DNA of 64,000 nt. Source: Lewinellaceae bacterium. Lineage in GTDB: Bacteria; Bacteroidota; Bacteroidia; Chitinophagales; Saprospiraceae. A model generated the notes under the pieces. It did no database searches and was not told the origin of the DNA. It saw nothing but the letters and a program-made list of their open reading frames with translations. The translations under genes and the position numbers were made by a program. Of this stretch, positions 51,669-60,338 are shown one piece after another. Location: assembly GCA_020636375.1 (NCBI GenBank), contig JACJXZ010000003.1, positions 680,821-744,820 on the forward strand, given 5' to 3'. The number at the start of each line of letters is the position of its first letter. Within the stretch, counting starts at the first letter, position 1.

Positions 51669-52350
51669 GCCGGTCAAGGGCTGCCCTGAAAACATCGTCT
51701 AAAGGAGCGGCAATATTTACCTTGTTTTTTCCCACCGGGTGAAAGAACTCCAGTTCGCCGGCATGCAACAACAGCCGGGAAATGCCCATCTCTTCCCGCA
51801 GAAATTTATTGTGTTTGCAGTCCCCGTGTTTTTTATCGCCGATCACCGGATGCCGGATGTGCGCAAAGTGCCGCCGGATCTGATGGCGCCGGCCCGTCAC
51901 AGGCCGTACTTTTACCAGGGAATAACGGGCGGTGGCGTAACGCCCTACGGCATAGCCGATCTCCGACTGCCCCAGCCGGGTGTAATGAGTAACCGCTTCC
52001 TGCAAAGGTTTCGAAACATCGCCGGCGATGGGGTAATCGATTGTGCCTTTCTCCTCTGCAAATCCCCGGATTACAGCCAGATACTTCTTCCCCACGACTT
52101 TTTCCCGGAATTGTACTGAAAGCAGCGCTGCCGCCTCGCTGGCCTTCCCGAAAACCAACACCCCGGAAGTCCCCCGGTCCAGCCGATGAACCGGAAACAA
52201 CCGCTGTCCCAACTGGTCCCGCAACAACTGGAGCACAAATCGGGTGTCCTCGCTGATCCGCGTCCGGTGTACCAATATGCCGGAAGGCTTATTGATGGCC
52301 ACCAGGTGGTCATCTTCGAACAGGATATGGAATGGGCCAGCGGCATGCAT
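51646..52350 (-). CDS. RluA-family pseudouridine synthase
   Basis: The 234-residue protein has the RluA/TruC fold without an S4 domain: ILFEDDHLVAINKPSGILVH, the catalytic Asp in FPVHRLDRGTSGVLVFGK near 60, KKYLAVIRG, RPVTGRRHQIRRHFAHIRHP and LLLHAGELEF. It isomerises uridine in rRNA or tRNA; TruC (tRNA U65) is the nearest type by length. The ATG at 52350 (MHAAGPFHILFEDDH) is used, because upstream codons run into AT-rich DNA. The last 23 bp are shared with the convergent sigma-like gene, so expression of one could interfere with the other. Confidence 0.92.
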   Translation of the reverse strand: MHAAGPFHILFEDDHLVAINKPSGILVHRTRISEDTRFVLQLLRDQLGQRLFPVHRLDRGTSGVLVFGKASEAAALLSVQFREKVVGKKYLAVIRGFAEEKGTIDYPIAGDVSKPLQEAVTHYTRLGQSEIGYAVGRYATARYSLVKVRPVTGRRHQIRRHFAHIRHPVIGDKKHGDCKHNKFLREEMGISRLLLHAGELEFFHPVGKNKVNIAAPLDDVFRAALDRLRLPILL

Positions 52351-52396
52351 GGGCGGTAATTTTACTGCAATTAACGAAATATAAACAGCTTGGAGG

Positions 52397-52501
52397 TATA
52401 CTGAACGGCAATAGGTTTTGTGCATTTACGGGTGGGTTTCCCCTTTAGGGGATTAAGGGGCGGGGAGGGCAAATGCACAAAACCTATTGCAGCGGAGTAT
52501 A
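52397..52501. repeat. 105-bp palindromic element with 20-bp perfect arms
   Basis: Arms 52397-52427 and 52471-52501 match except for five central bases; the inner 20 bp (52408-52427 with 52471-52490) are exact. The ends read TATACT...AGTATA and the arm contains GGTTTTGT, as in the palindrome at 4847-4901. The middle has a small stem CCCCTTTAGGGG. It lies 46 bp upstream of the RluA start. Confidence 0.8.
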
Positions 52502-52588
52502 AAAGACAAAAAGATCGTCTTCAACTGGGATGGAGTCGGAATTCCTTTCTATTTTGAGATGCTTTTGGCCTTCATGCTGTTCATTCGG

Positions 52589-52703
52589 GGGTGGTGTATT
52601 AAATCCGTTGATCCATTCAGCGGACCCCGGCAAAAGCCGGGACAGGCTCTGGAGGTCCGCTCTCCATTTGCACCGAAAGTTCAACGGATTTAATACACCA
52701 CCC
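52589..52703. repeat. 115-bp fold-back element, copy 2 of family with 7588-7658
   Basis: The terminal 23 bp (52589-52611) are the exact complement of 52681-52703. Inside, AGCGGACC pairs with GGTCCGCT, and CCCGGC-AAAA-GCCGGG makes a stem tip. Compared with copy 1, the outer word TAAATCCGTTGA, the inner AGCGGACC and the right-hand GGTCCGCTCTCC are shared in inverted orientation. No transposase is present. The SLC13 gene starts 40 bp later. Confidence 0.82.
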
Positions 52704-52742
52704 ATTCGGGAACCGGTTTTCCCTAATTAAACCCGCCCATTC

Positions 52743-54233
52743 ATGGGGAAGCACAAGATGATCGGCCTGATCGCAGGCCTGATTGTATTCCTTGCCCTTC
52801 TCGCCCTGCCGAGCCCGGCGGGACTGTCGCCCGAAGGGAAAAGGGCCGCTGGCGTAGCCCTGCTGATGACCGTTTGGTGGATCACTGAGGCTATCCCCAT
52901 TTATGCTACGGCCTTCCTGCCTTTGGCGCTATACCCCTTGTTGGGGATTCTGCCGGCGGAGGAAACCGCCGCCAATTACGGGCACAACTACGTGCTGATG
53001 CTGCTGGCCGGGTTTTTCCTGGCAAAGGCCATCGAGCTGCAGTACCTGCACAAGCGCATGGCCCTGGTGGTGATCAAACTGCTGGGCACCAGCCGGCGCA
53101 CCATTATCCTGAGCTTTATGATCGCTACGGCTTTTCTTTCCATGTGGATCGCCAATGTGGCGGTGGCGCTGCTGATGTTGCCGATCGCCCTGGCCATCAT
53201 TAGCAAGGAGGAAAGCGAGGAGGGGAAGGCCGGGGCTTTTGGCCTGGCCATGATGCTGGCCATTGCGTATTCCGCCAGCGTCGGCGGTACCGCCACCCTC
53301 ATCGGCACGCCGCCCAATATGGTCTTCGCCGGCATGATGGGAAAGCTTTTTCCCGATGCGCCGGAGATCAGCTTCTTCACCTGGATGAAGGTCGGTTTTC
53401 CGATCGTGCTGATCTTCCTGCCGCTCATCTGGATTTACATAACCCGCTATTTCCGCATCAGCGGAAGTTTCAGCGGCAGCGAAGATATCGTGGAGGCGGA
53501 GTTGAAAGACCTGGGGAAGATGAGCATCGGCGAAAAGCGGGTGTTAGTCATTTTCCTCATCACGGCCCTGGGCTGGATTTTCCGGCGGGATTTCGTCTTT
53601 GACCAGGCCGTCATCCCCGGCTGGGGCACCTTGCTCGGCGTCGGAGACTATGTACACGACAGCACGGTAGCGGTGGCCTGTGCTATGCTGCTTTTCCTGT
53701 TGCCCGACGGCAAGGCGCCCGGCCAGCGCCTGCTCGACTGGAAGGCGGCGGAGAGCGTGCCCTGGGGCGTGGTCATGATCGTAGGGGGCGGTTATGCCAT
53801 CGCCGAGAGCTTCAAGGCGACCGGCCTGGCCGAATGGGTGGGGCAGGAGCTGGCCTTCATCAGCCAGATGCCCACCCTGATCGTCCTGCTCCTGGTGGTG
53901 GCCCTGATGATCTTCCTGACCGAGATCAATTCCAATACCGCTACCGCCAACATCTTCCTGCCGGTACTGGCCACCATGGCGGTTGCCGGCAACGCCAACC
54001 CTCTGCTGCTGATGATACCAGCCACTTTTGCCTGCTCCTTTGCCTTTATGCTGCCCTCCGGCACCGGCACCAATACGGTCATTTTCGCCAGCGAACGGGT
54101 TACCATCCCGCAGATGGCAAGGTGCGGGCTGTGGCTCAACTTCATCAGCATTATCCTGCTGACCCTGCTCTTGTACCTGGTCGTCGTGCCGCTGCTGGGG
54201 ATCGGGACGGAGCTGCCGGGGTGGGCGAGGTAG
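52743..54233 (+). CDS. SLC13/DASS family sodium-coupled anion symporter
   Basis: The 496-residue protein has about 11-12 helices with the two family motifs in inverted halves: ASVGGTATLIGTPPN near 180 and INSNTATANIFLPVLATMA near 400. LPSGTGTNTVIF near 440 and MTVWWITEAIPIYATAFLPL near the start are also typical. Members import C4-dicarboxylates, citrate, sulfate or phosphate with Na+. The substrate is not predictable here. Start ATG 52743 lies 40 bp after the palindromic element. A second palindromic region follows the stop. Confidence 0.92.
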   Translation: MGKHKMIGLIAGLIVFLALLALPSPAGLSPEGKRAAGVALLMTVWWITEAIPIYATAFLPLALYPLLGILPAEETAANYGHNYVLMLLAGFFLAKAIELQYLHKRMALVVIKLLGTSRRTIILSFMIATAFLSMWIANVAVALLMLPIALAIISKEESEEGKAGAFGLAMMLAIAYSASVGGTATLIGTPPNMVFAGMMGKLFPDAPEISFFTWMKVGFPIVLIFLPLIWIYITRYFRISGSFSGSEDIVEAELKDLGKMSIGEKRVLVIFLITALGWIFRRDFVFDQAVIPGWGTLLGVGDYVHDSTVAVACAMLLFLLPDGKAPGQRLLDWKAAESVPWGVVMIVGGGYAIAESFKATGLAEWVGQELAFISQMPTLIVLLLVVALMIFLTEINSNTATANIFLPVLATMAVAGNANPLLLMIPATFACSFAFMLPSGTGTNTVIFASERVTIPQMARCGLWLNFISIILLTLLLYLVVVPLLGIGTELPGWAR

Positions 54234-54253
54234 GAGGGGAATTGTAAGATGGT

Positions 54254-54397
54254 TAAGTAGTTGGACACATTTATTGCAACTAATGCTGCTTCGAAAGCGT
54301 GGCTTGGCAGCTCTATTCCTGGGGCAATTGTTATATGGCTATATTGTTATATTGTTATATTGTTATATTGTCAACGCTAATTGTGTCCAATTACTTA
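54254..54397. repeat. 144-bp element with 16-bp inverted ends and TATATTGTT tandem repeat
   Basis: TAAGTAGTTGGACACA (54254-54269) and TGTGTCCAATTACTTA (54382-54397) are inverted repeats with one mismatch. Between them the 9-mer TATATTGTT is repeated about four times (about 54340-54371). No coding potential is visible. It may be a small non-autonomous element; the internal tract could vary in copy number. Confidence 0.65.
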
Positions 54398-54453
54398 GTC
54401 CTGCTTTGGGATATTGGCTATGCATGATGAACTCGGAAGTTCTCAAAGGTTTT

Positions 54454-54461
54454 TATATTTG
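54454..54461 (+). promoter_or_regulatory. possible -7 box for the GMC gene
   Basis: TATATTTG fits the Bacteroidota -7 consensus TAnnTTTG and lies 35 bp before the start codon at 54497. No good -33 box is seen at the expected distance, so confidence is low. Confidence 0.35.
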
Positions 54462-54496
54462 TGTAATCTCTTTGGAATACTTCGCTTTATTTACAG

Positions 54497-56083
54497 ATGA
54501 CACGCGACTACGACTACATCATCATCGGCAGCGGCTTCGGCGGTTCAGTCAGCGCCCTGCGGCTGGCGGAGAAAGGCTATAAGGTACTGGTCATCGAAAA
54601 AGGGAAATGGTACAGGAGCGAAGATTTTGCCAGGACGAACTGGAACCTGCCCAGAATGTTCTGGGTGCCTGCCCTGCGTTTTTTCGGCATTATGAAGATG
54701 ACTTTCTTCCGCCACATTACCATCCTTTCAGGCGTAGGGGTAGGCGGGGGTTCGCTGGTGTACGCCAACACCCTGCCCGTACCCAAAAGAGAGTTCTTCA
54801 GCAGCGGCAACTGGAAAAGGCTGGCCGACTGGGAAGCCGAACTCCGGCCGTTCTACCAAACTGCGCGGAAGATGCTGGGCGCAGCGCCCAACCCGCAGTT
54901 GGAGGAAGGCGACCGGGCGCTGGAGGAACTTGCCGCCGATATCGGCAGGCCAGGCCAGTTCGAAGCGGCGGAAGTCGGCGTTTTCTTCGGAGAAGCCGGA
55001 AAAATGGTTCCAGATCCCTACTTTGACGGCAAGGGCCCGGAGCGGGCCGGCTGCACTTTCTGCGGCGGCTGCATGACCGGATGCCGGCACAATGCCAAAA
55101 ACAGCCTGGACAAAAATTATCTCTTCCTGGCGCAGCGACTGGGCGTGGAAATCCGGGCGGAATCAGAAGTGGTTGACGTAAAGCCCATCGGGCAGGCCGA
55201 CGGATCGGAGGGATATTCGGTCCGGTACCGCTCTTCAACTTCCTGGTTGAAAAAGCAGAGGGCGGTCACCGCCCGTGGGGTTGTATTTGCCGGAGGAGTC
55301 CTGGGCACCGTCCCCCTGTTGCTCCGGCTGCGGCAGTCTTCTTTGCCGGGGCTGTCTGCCCGGGTGGGATATGGCGTCCGCACCAATAACGAAAGCCTCA
55401 TTCCGGTCACTACCTTCGACAAGAGCAAAGACCTCTCGAAAGGCATAGCGATCGGGTCCATTTTGCATACTGACGAGAACAGCCACCTGGAGCCGGTGCG
55501 CTACGCTGCCGGCTCCGGCTTCTGGCGATGGCTCCTGTTGCCTATGGCCCACGGCGGCAGCTTCGCCGCCAGAATGGGAAAGATCATCAAAGACTGGCTA
55601 TCCCATCCACTGGACAACCTGAAGCTTTTGTTCGTGGACGACTGGGCGAGGCGTACTTCTACCTTGCTCTTTATGCAGCATCTGGACAGCACCCTGCGCT
55701 TCCGTCGACACCGCCTGGGGTTTATACAGTCTTCCGTCGACCGGGGAGCGGCGCCCAGCGCTTTCATCCCCAGGGCCGAAGAATTGGCGGAGCGTTATGC
55801 GCGCATCCTCCGCGGCAAAGCAACCGTCTTCGGGCTGGAGCCCCTTATGGGCATTCCCTCCACCGCCCACATTTTAGGCGGCGCCGTCATGGGCAAAGAT
55901 TCCGCCGAAGGCGTGATCGACAAAAACAACCGGGTATTCGGATACGAAAATATGCTGGTTTGCGACGGCGCCATGATCTCGGCTAACCCCGGCGTCAACC
56001 CTTCCCTCTCCATCACCGCCATTTCCGAAAGGGCCATGAGCCTGATCCCGGAAAAAGGCTCTTCCTCTCAACCTCTGCCTTAA
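54497..56083 (+). CDS. GMC family oxidoreductase
   Basis: The 528-residue flavoprotein opens with the FAD-binding motif DYIIIGSGFGGSVSALRLAE. The conserved substrate-loop region is GVGVGGGSLVYANTLP, and a Cys-rich insert CTFCGGCMTGCRHNAKN near 190-206 is typical of cholesterol oxidase-like and choline dehydrogenase-like members. The C-terminal FAD part shows TAHILGGAVMG and CDGAMISANPGVNPSLSI, with the catalytic His and Asn region. It oxidises an alcohol; sterol-like or other hydrophobic substrates are possible. There is no signal peptide. The C-terminal residues SSSQPLP are encoded by the start of the heptad repeat that follows, so the tail has been altered by it. Confidence 0.9.
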   Translation: MTRDYDYIIIGSGFGGSVSALRLAEKGYKVLVIEKGKWYRSEDFARTNWNLPRMFWVPALRFFGIMKMTFFRHITILSGVGVGGGSLVYANTLPVPKREFFSSGNWKRLADWEAELRPFYQTARKMLGAAPNPQLEEGDRALEELAADIGRPGQFEAAEVGVFFGEAGKMVPDPYFDGKGPERAGCTFCGGCMTGCRHNAKNSLDKNYLFLAQRLGVEIRAESEVVDVKPIGQADGSEGYSVRYRSSTSWLKKQRAVTARGVVFAGGVLGTVPLLLRLRQSSLPGLSARVGYGVRTNNESLIPVTTFDKSKDLSKGIAIGSILHTDENSHLEPVRYAAGSGFWRWLLLPMAHGGSFAARMGKIIKDWLSHPLDNLKLLFVDDWARRTSTLLFMQHLDSTLRFRRHRLGFIQSSVDRGAAPSAFIPRAEELAERYARILRGKATVFGLEPLMGIPSTAHILGGAVMGKDSAEGVIDKNNRVFGYENMLVCDGAMISANPGVNPSLSITAISERAMSLIPEKGSSSQPLP

Positions 56084-56112
56084 CCTCAACCTTAACCCCA
56101 ACCTCAACTCCT
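56065..56112. repeat. CCTTAACCTCAA heptad-like repeat
   Basis: CTCAACCTCTGCCTTAACCT followed by CAACCTTAACCCCAACCTCA covers the last codons of the GMC gene and continues behind its stop. Same word family as 137-165 and 48571-48599. Confidence 0.6.
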
Positions 56113-56250
56113 TCCGGCAAAATGCAACATATGTCCAGAAAAATGCAAGATATGTACGAGTATCTTATAGGTGAAATGCAGAACTTTGAACCATGATAAC
56201 GGGCTTTCTGCCTTTACTAAACAAACACAAAAGAAGGACACCTGAAACTA

Positions 56251-56295
56251 AACCCCATCGCCAGCCGATCTATCCAGGTGATGGGGTTCTTTTTT
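56251..56295 (+). terminator. hairpin with T run
   Basis: AACCCCATC (56251-56259) pairs exactly with GATGGGGTT (56280-56288) and CTTTTTT follows. It is a standard intrinsic terminator on the plus strand, 170 bp after the GMC stop, and could instead end a small RNA transcribed from the gap. Confidence 0.7.
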
Positions 56296-56298
56296 GGA

Positions 56299-56457
56299 CG
56301 AGCCGCCCTTAAGCTGAACCTGATGAACCGAAGAAAGGTGGCTCGTAACCAAAAGGCTACCCGTCTATAGGTGGACAGAATGAACCGGGGGTTGCGTACG
56401 ACGTACGGAAACAACTGCAACCCTTGTGGTTTTCCCGCACCTGAAAGGCCGGGAAAA
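56299..56457. other. run of three stems, candidate structured RNA region
   Basis: CGAGCCGCC (56299-56307) pairs with GGTGGCTCG (56337-56345, one G-U). GGGTTGC (56389-56395) pairs with GCAACCC (56417-56423), with GTAC-GAC-GTAC inside. TTTTCCCG (56430-56437) pairs with CGGGAAAA (56450-56457). No protein-like frame is present. The region lies between two convergent genes and does not match a common RNA that I can recognise. Confidence 0.4.
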
Positions 56458-56487
56458 TCTATTGCCGTTGAGCATGCATCAATTCCG

Positions 56488-59400
56488 TCATTCCACCACC
56501 ATTTTCTCCACGAATTCTCTTCCTTCCGCTTTCACCCGTATGAAATACAATCCGGCGGGCAGGGAAGACACGTCGATGGCGCGCGCTCCGGCGGGAACAG
56601 ATATTACCCGTACGCCCATCTGATTGTACATTTCCACCGACTGCACATTCAGGGAAGGCGGAGCGGCCATCTGCAAACTTTGCCGGGCAGGGTTGGGGAA
56701 GAACCGGACCGGCCGGCTGATGGCAGCCTTTTCGCCTGCGCTCAGGGCCAGGTCTCCGATGACGATGTTGTCGAGGTAGGCGTTGTCTCCCTTATTGTTG
56801 GGGTCGAACGCTTTACTGAAACCATTGCGGGTCTCGAAGCAGACTTCCACCTGGCCGCCCAGAAAATCCGACAGCTCGATCAGGTGAGTCTTCCAGGGGT
56901 CGGTGGAGAAGCCTCCGGGCCGGTAGGTTTCGCTCACCTGTTGCCCGTTCACCAGTACCCGCAGCGGGCTGCCCAGGGGGCGCACGCCGCCGAAGCCGGT
57001 GAGGTAATAGGTGGTGTAGGTCTGGCGCAGGTCAAAACGCAGGCTGGCGGCGGCCAGGTTGGAAAGGTCCGCACAGAAGCACACTTTGGCGGACAGCACT
57101 TCGTTGACCTCCCAGACGTTATCCTCGTCCGGATTCGCTACTTCGCCCCGTTCCCGGGCGCTGAGGAAGTCGCCGCCGGTCATCTGAATGCCATAGCTGC
57201 CGGTACGGGCGGCCTCCTCCGAGAGGAAGGCGTTGCCTTCTTTGGCAATAGAGATAAAAAGAGAATCCAGCGATTGTTCTGCTCCTTCAAAAGTGATCTT
57301 TCCCGGATTGGTAACGGGTATAGGGTTGGCCACGACCCGGCTGATGATGCTGTCGTTGCCCGTCAGGTAGTCCGGGTTGTATTGTACCCAGGCGTCCAGT
57401 TCATTGCCGGAAGAGACAGGGACTGCAACCGGGGTGCTGAAGGTGTAGCTGAAAAAATCGCCGCGATACAAGGTAACCGGCAAAGTAGTGGTTTCGCTGA
57501 TAATCTCCCCGTTGTTAAACCGGTAGAAAAAGGCCATGGCCTCGTTGGCAGGCAGGGAGTCGCAACCGAAAAAACCGAACTGTACCTGGACCGGGAGGAG
57601 GTTTTCCTGGAGGAAGCAACCGGAGAATGGGCTTTGGATATCGCTCATCCCCAGGTCAACATTTTGCTCCAGGATGTTGTCGACGGATAGTTCGAGGGTA
57701 TCGTTAAAGGATGCCTGGTCGGCCTCCAGCCCTGCCCAGCAGCGCAGCCGGTGAACGGCCGGCGCCGACAGTTCGGATGCCGGTATGGCGTAGGTGTAGG
57801 CCAGGGTGTCGCCGCCTTCCAGCGGGGCATCCAGGGTGAGGGTGTCCCAGTGTACCGGGTTGTTATCGACCTGGAAGGCCATGGGGATTTGAAAGCCTGC
57901 CCCGAGTTGTTCGCTGCATCCGTTGTACCGGAATTTCAGGGTGATGGCTTCTGCCTCTCCGAAACCGCATTCGATGGTGGATGGGTTGAGGATTTCCAGC
58001 AGGCGCAGGTCGAAATCGGTCGTTTCCGGGCCGACGCCCACGGCGTACCAGGCTTTGGAATTTTGAATGACAGCTTCCGAGCAGATACCGTAAAGGTCTT
58101 CGGCTGCCTGCATGCTGCCCAGGCGGGCGTCGAGGTAGCCGGACCGCCGCCCGAGATAGTACCGAAGGTTGCGGAAGGCGATGGCGGCGGCAGTGTCCAG
58201 GCCGACGCCCTGGATTTCGTAGATGTCTCCGCGGTCGTTGGCCCCGCTCCCCCCGTCGGCGAGCAGGTAGAACCAGTAGTTTTGTACCCCGCTGTTGGTG
58301 TGTACGCCTCCGTTGTCCTCGGAGCTGCTGATCCAGTTTTGGCCGCGGTAGGTGTCCGGATCCCCTTTGGATTTCGGGTTGGACATATCCCGCAGGCCAT
58401 TGCCGTTGATGTTGGCGTCTTCGCCCATATTCCAGTCCGCCAGCTCCGGGGATGCCCAGAATTCGACCAGGGCGCCGAAGATGTCGCTGAAGGACTCGTT
58501 GAGGGCGCCGCTCTCGTCCTGGTAGATCAAATCGGCGTTGAATTGGGTAACGCCATGGCCGAATTCGTGGGCCACGATATCCAGGGCGGCCATGGAGGAA
58601 TAGGAAGTGCCGTTGCCGTCGCCGAACCGGGCCCATCCCCCCGTCCATTGGGCGTTGACCCAATTGTTGCTGAAATGAACATAGCTGATCAGAGGCATGT
58701 TCTCCCCATCTATGCCGGCATAGTTGTGTTCCTGGGCAAAATAGTCGAAAGTCATTTCCGCGCCCCAGTGGGCGTCGGTAGCCGCTTCGTCCTGGCTGGG
58801 GTTAAAATTATTCCAGTAATTGTCGGTATCTGTAAAATCTACAGCGCTTCCCTCGTTGGTGCCGGTATTCAGGTCGTAGGTCTCGATGCCGCCGCCCCTG
58901 CCGGTTTCGACGAGGCGGAACCGGACAGCGGTCACGGAGTCAGTGATGATTTCCCGGATGCCGCTGTACTTAGTCTCGGCAACGCCGGGCGTATCGTGGT
59001 TGTCGAACAACAGTTCGAGTTCCAGGAGGAGGCCGCCGCTGCGGGCGTCGACGAACAGCTGCCTGCGTTGCTCGGTGGGTTCCTTGGTATGGATGATCAT
59101 CGTATAGGCCAGGCGGTAATCTTCGGCCTCCTGTTTAAAGGACGGGTCGATCAGCACCAATTCCACTTCCGGATAAAAAGTCGCTTTTTCGTCCCGGTTT
59201 ACCTTTTTCAGCATGCGTTCCGCCGCTTCGATTTCCCACATGTAGAGCGTAGCTGGCATATATTCAAGGGCCAGGGCAAGCGCTTCTTCGGCGCTGATAG
59301 ACGGTTCTGCGTCTATATCCAGCCCCCGTGGCCAGTGTCCGTTCAGGCTTTCTACCACACCTCCTTTTTCGTGGATGAACACTTCGGCATCCTGTACTTT

Positions 59401-59703
59401 CAGGTCGCGATGGTACAGCTGGTAACGGTGGTGGGCCATGCCCAGCTCGTCGGCAAGTGTCCGGAGCAGTCGCAGTTCGTCTTTGGGGCCGAGGCCCAGC
59501 TCAGAAGCATGTTTGCGCAATACGTTGGCTGTACTGAGTTGAACGCCGTCCCTGGGTTTCAGCCAGTTGGGATTTCCGTTCCGGGCATAAAAAACGGGTT
59601 CGGAAGAAGGGGGAGGCAGCGGCGCCTGCCATTCGCTGTTGAAATAACTAAAGCTGCAGAGGCCGGCCAGGGCTAATGCGAGGAGGAGTAGATTTTTGAT
59701 CAT
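56488..59703 (-). CDS. secreted M4 (thermolysin-like) metalloprotease with T9SS sorting domain
   Basis: The 1071-residue protein has a signal peptide (LLLLALALAGLCSFSYF) and an FTP/PepSY propeptide (residues about 45-250). An M4 catalytic domain follows with VAHEFGHGVTQ near 390 (two zinc His plus Glu) and ESGALNESFSDIFG with the third ligand Glu; GVHTNSGVQNYWFYLLADGG carries the usual N-x-G and downstream His region. Two or more beta domains follow (NILEQNVDLGMSDIQSPFSG, ENNVWEVNE-type jelly roll). The end is a type A T9SS sorting domain (RFFPNPARQSLQMAAPPSLN, LPAGLYFIRVKAEG). It is exported across the outer membrane, is probably cell-attached or released, and digests proteins. Confidence 0.93.
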   Translation of the reverse strand: MIKNLLLLALALAGLCSFSYFNSEWQAPLPPPSSEPVFYARNGNPNWLKPRDGVQLSTANVLRKHASELGLGPKDELRLLRTLADELGMAHHRYQLYHRDLKVQDAEVFIHEKGGVVESLNGHWPRGLDIDAEPSISAEEALALALEYMPATLYMWEIEAAERMLKKVNRDEKATFYPEVELVLIDPSFKQEAEDYRLAYTMIIHTKEPTEQRRQLFVDARSGGLLLELELLFDNHDTPGVAETKYSGIREIITDSVTAVRFRLVETGRGGGIETYDLNTGTNEGSAVDFTDTDNYWNNFNPSQDEAATDAHWGAEMTFDYFAQEHNYAGIDGENMPLISYVHFSNNWVNAQWTGGWARFGDGNGTSYSSMAALDIVAHEFGHGVTQFNADLIYQDESGALNESFSDIFGALVEFWASPELADWNMGEDANINGNGLRDMSNPKSKGDPDTYRGQNWISSSEDNGGVHTNSGVQNYWFYLLADGGSGANDRGDIYEIQGVGLDTAAAIAFRNLRYYLGRRSGYLDARLGSMQAAEDLYGICSEAVIQNSKAWYAVGVGPETTDFDLRLLEILNPSTIECGFGEAEAITLKFRYNGCSEQLGAGFQIPMAFQVDNNPVHWDTLTLDAPLEGGDTLAYTYAIPASELSAPAVHRLRCWAGLEADQASFNDTLELSVDNILEQNVDLGMSDIQSPFSGCFLQENLLPVQVQFGFFGCDSLPANEAMAFFYRFNNGEIISETTTLPVTLYRGDFFSYTFSTPVAVPVSSGNELDAWVQYNPDYLTGNDSIISRVVANPIPVTNPGKITFEGAEQSLDSLFISIAKEGNAFLSEEAARTGSYGIQMTGGDFLSARERGEVANPDEDNVWEVNEVLSAKVCFCADLSNLAAASLRFDLRQTYTTYYLTGFGGVRPLGSPLRVLVNGQQVSETYRPGGFSTDPWKTHLIELSDFLGGQVEVCFETRNGFSKAFDPNNKGDNAYLDNIVIGDLALSAGEKAAISRPVRFFPNPARQSLQMAAPPSLNVQSVEMYNQMGVRVISVPAGARAIDVSSLPAGLYFIRVKAEGREFVEKMVVE

Positions 59704-59825
59704 AGGAAGGGAAGTTTTGAGTGTTCTTTCTTATTGATAAAGGAATAAAGATACGGCAAGTATGCCTTAGGCTCATGGGTTTTCCGGACTTTCCGGGATT
59801 TTTGTCATGGATAGGGCAATTGGAT

Positions 59826-59989
59826 TAGTGCTCTGTAACATAAGTTTGATCGAAGAATTTCGAGTCTATTTTGGTGCTGGACAAGGCGCTCATGACGCGC
59901 ATAGCCGGAGCTACGTAAGGAGTGAGCAACGACGGCCAGCGCCAAAAGAGGCCGAAATTGTCGATAGGAACTTATGTTACAGAGCACTA
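59826..59989. mobile_element. 164-bp MITE-like fold-back element
   Basis: The terminal 21 bp (59826-59846, TAGTGCTCTGTAACATAAGTT) are the exact complement of 59969-59989. Further inward AATTTCG and CGAAATT, then TTTTGGTGCTGG and CCAGCGCCAAAA, continue the palindrome with few mismatches. The centre (CATAGCCGGAGCTACGTAAG) is unpaired or weakly paired. There is no transposase. It sits in the 718-bp gap between the protease and the small secreted protein; the remaining gap shows no gene. Confidence 0.8.
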
Positions 59990-60330
59990 GGTTAAGTAGA
60001 AATAATCTACATTGTTCTGGTAGAAGATGCGTTGACTTGTATGTTGAAAAATAATTGTCGTTTTTTTATGGCAAGAACCAAATAAGTTTTTAGACTTGGG
60101 CTTTTTCGAAACATAGATTATTTTTCTGCGTCATAAAATAAACGATGGATGGCGCGAGACAACCCAAAGTTGAAGAAGGAACCCAGATTAGCCTGTTCTG
60201 AGAGCTTGTTCGATTGTCAGGTGTCCTTGCCAGGCTGCGGTTGAACTCCCAACCCGTTACCATTATATTAAATAACCCCTCTTTCCGTTAAACGGACGTT
60301 AAAGCCCTCGCGTTGTATTAGTATTGATCC

Positions 60331-60338
60331 TATCTTTG
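60331..60338 (+). promoter_or_regulatory. possible promoter of the 60.4-63.8 kb envelope locus
   Basis: TATCTTTG is an exact TAnnTTTG -7 box, with GTTG 15 bp upstream as a possible -33 box (60312-60315). The first gene starts about 85 bp downstream. The spacing is a little short, so this is tentative. Confidence 0.45.

Noticed and set aside
56217..56420. Minus-strand frame of 67 codons in the structured region
   Set aside because: Very Arg/Phe-rich translation, no start context, and it runs across several RNA-like stems.
59805..59995. Short frames on both strands at the fold-back element
   Set aside because: They are produced by the palindromic element itself and mirror each other.
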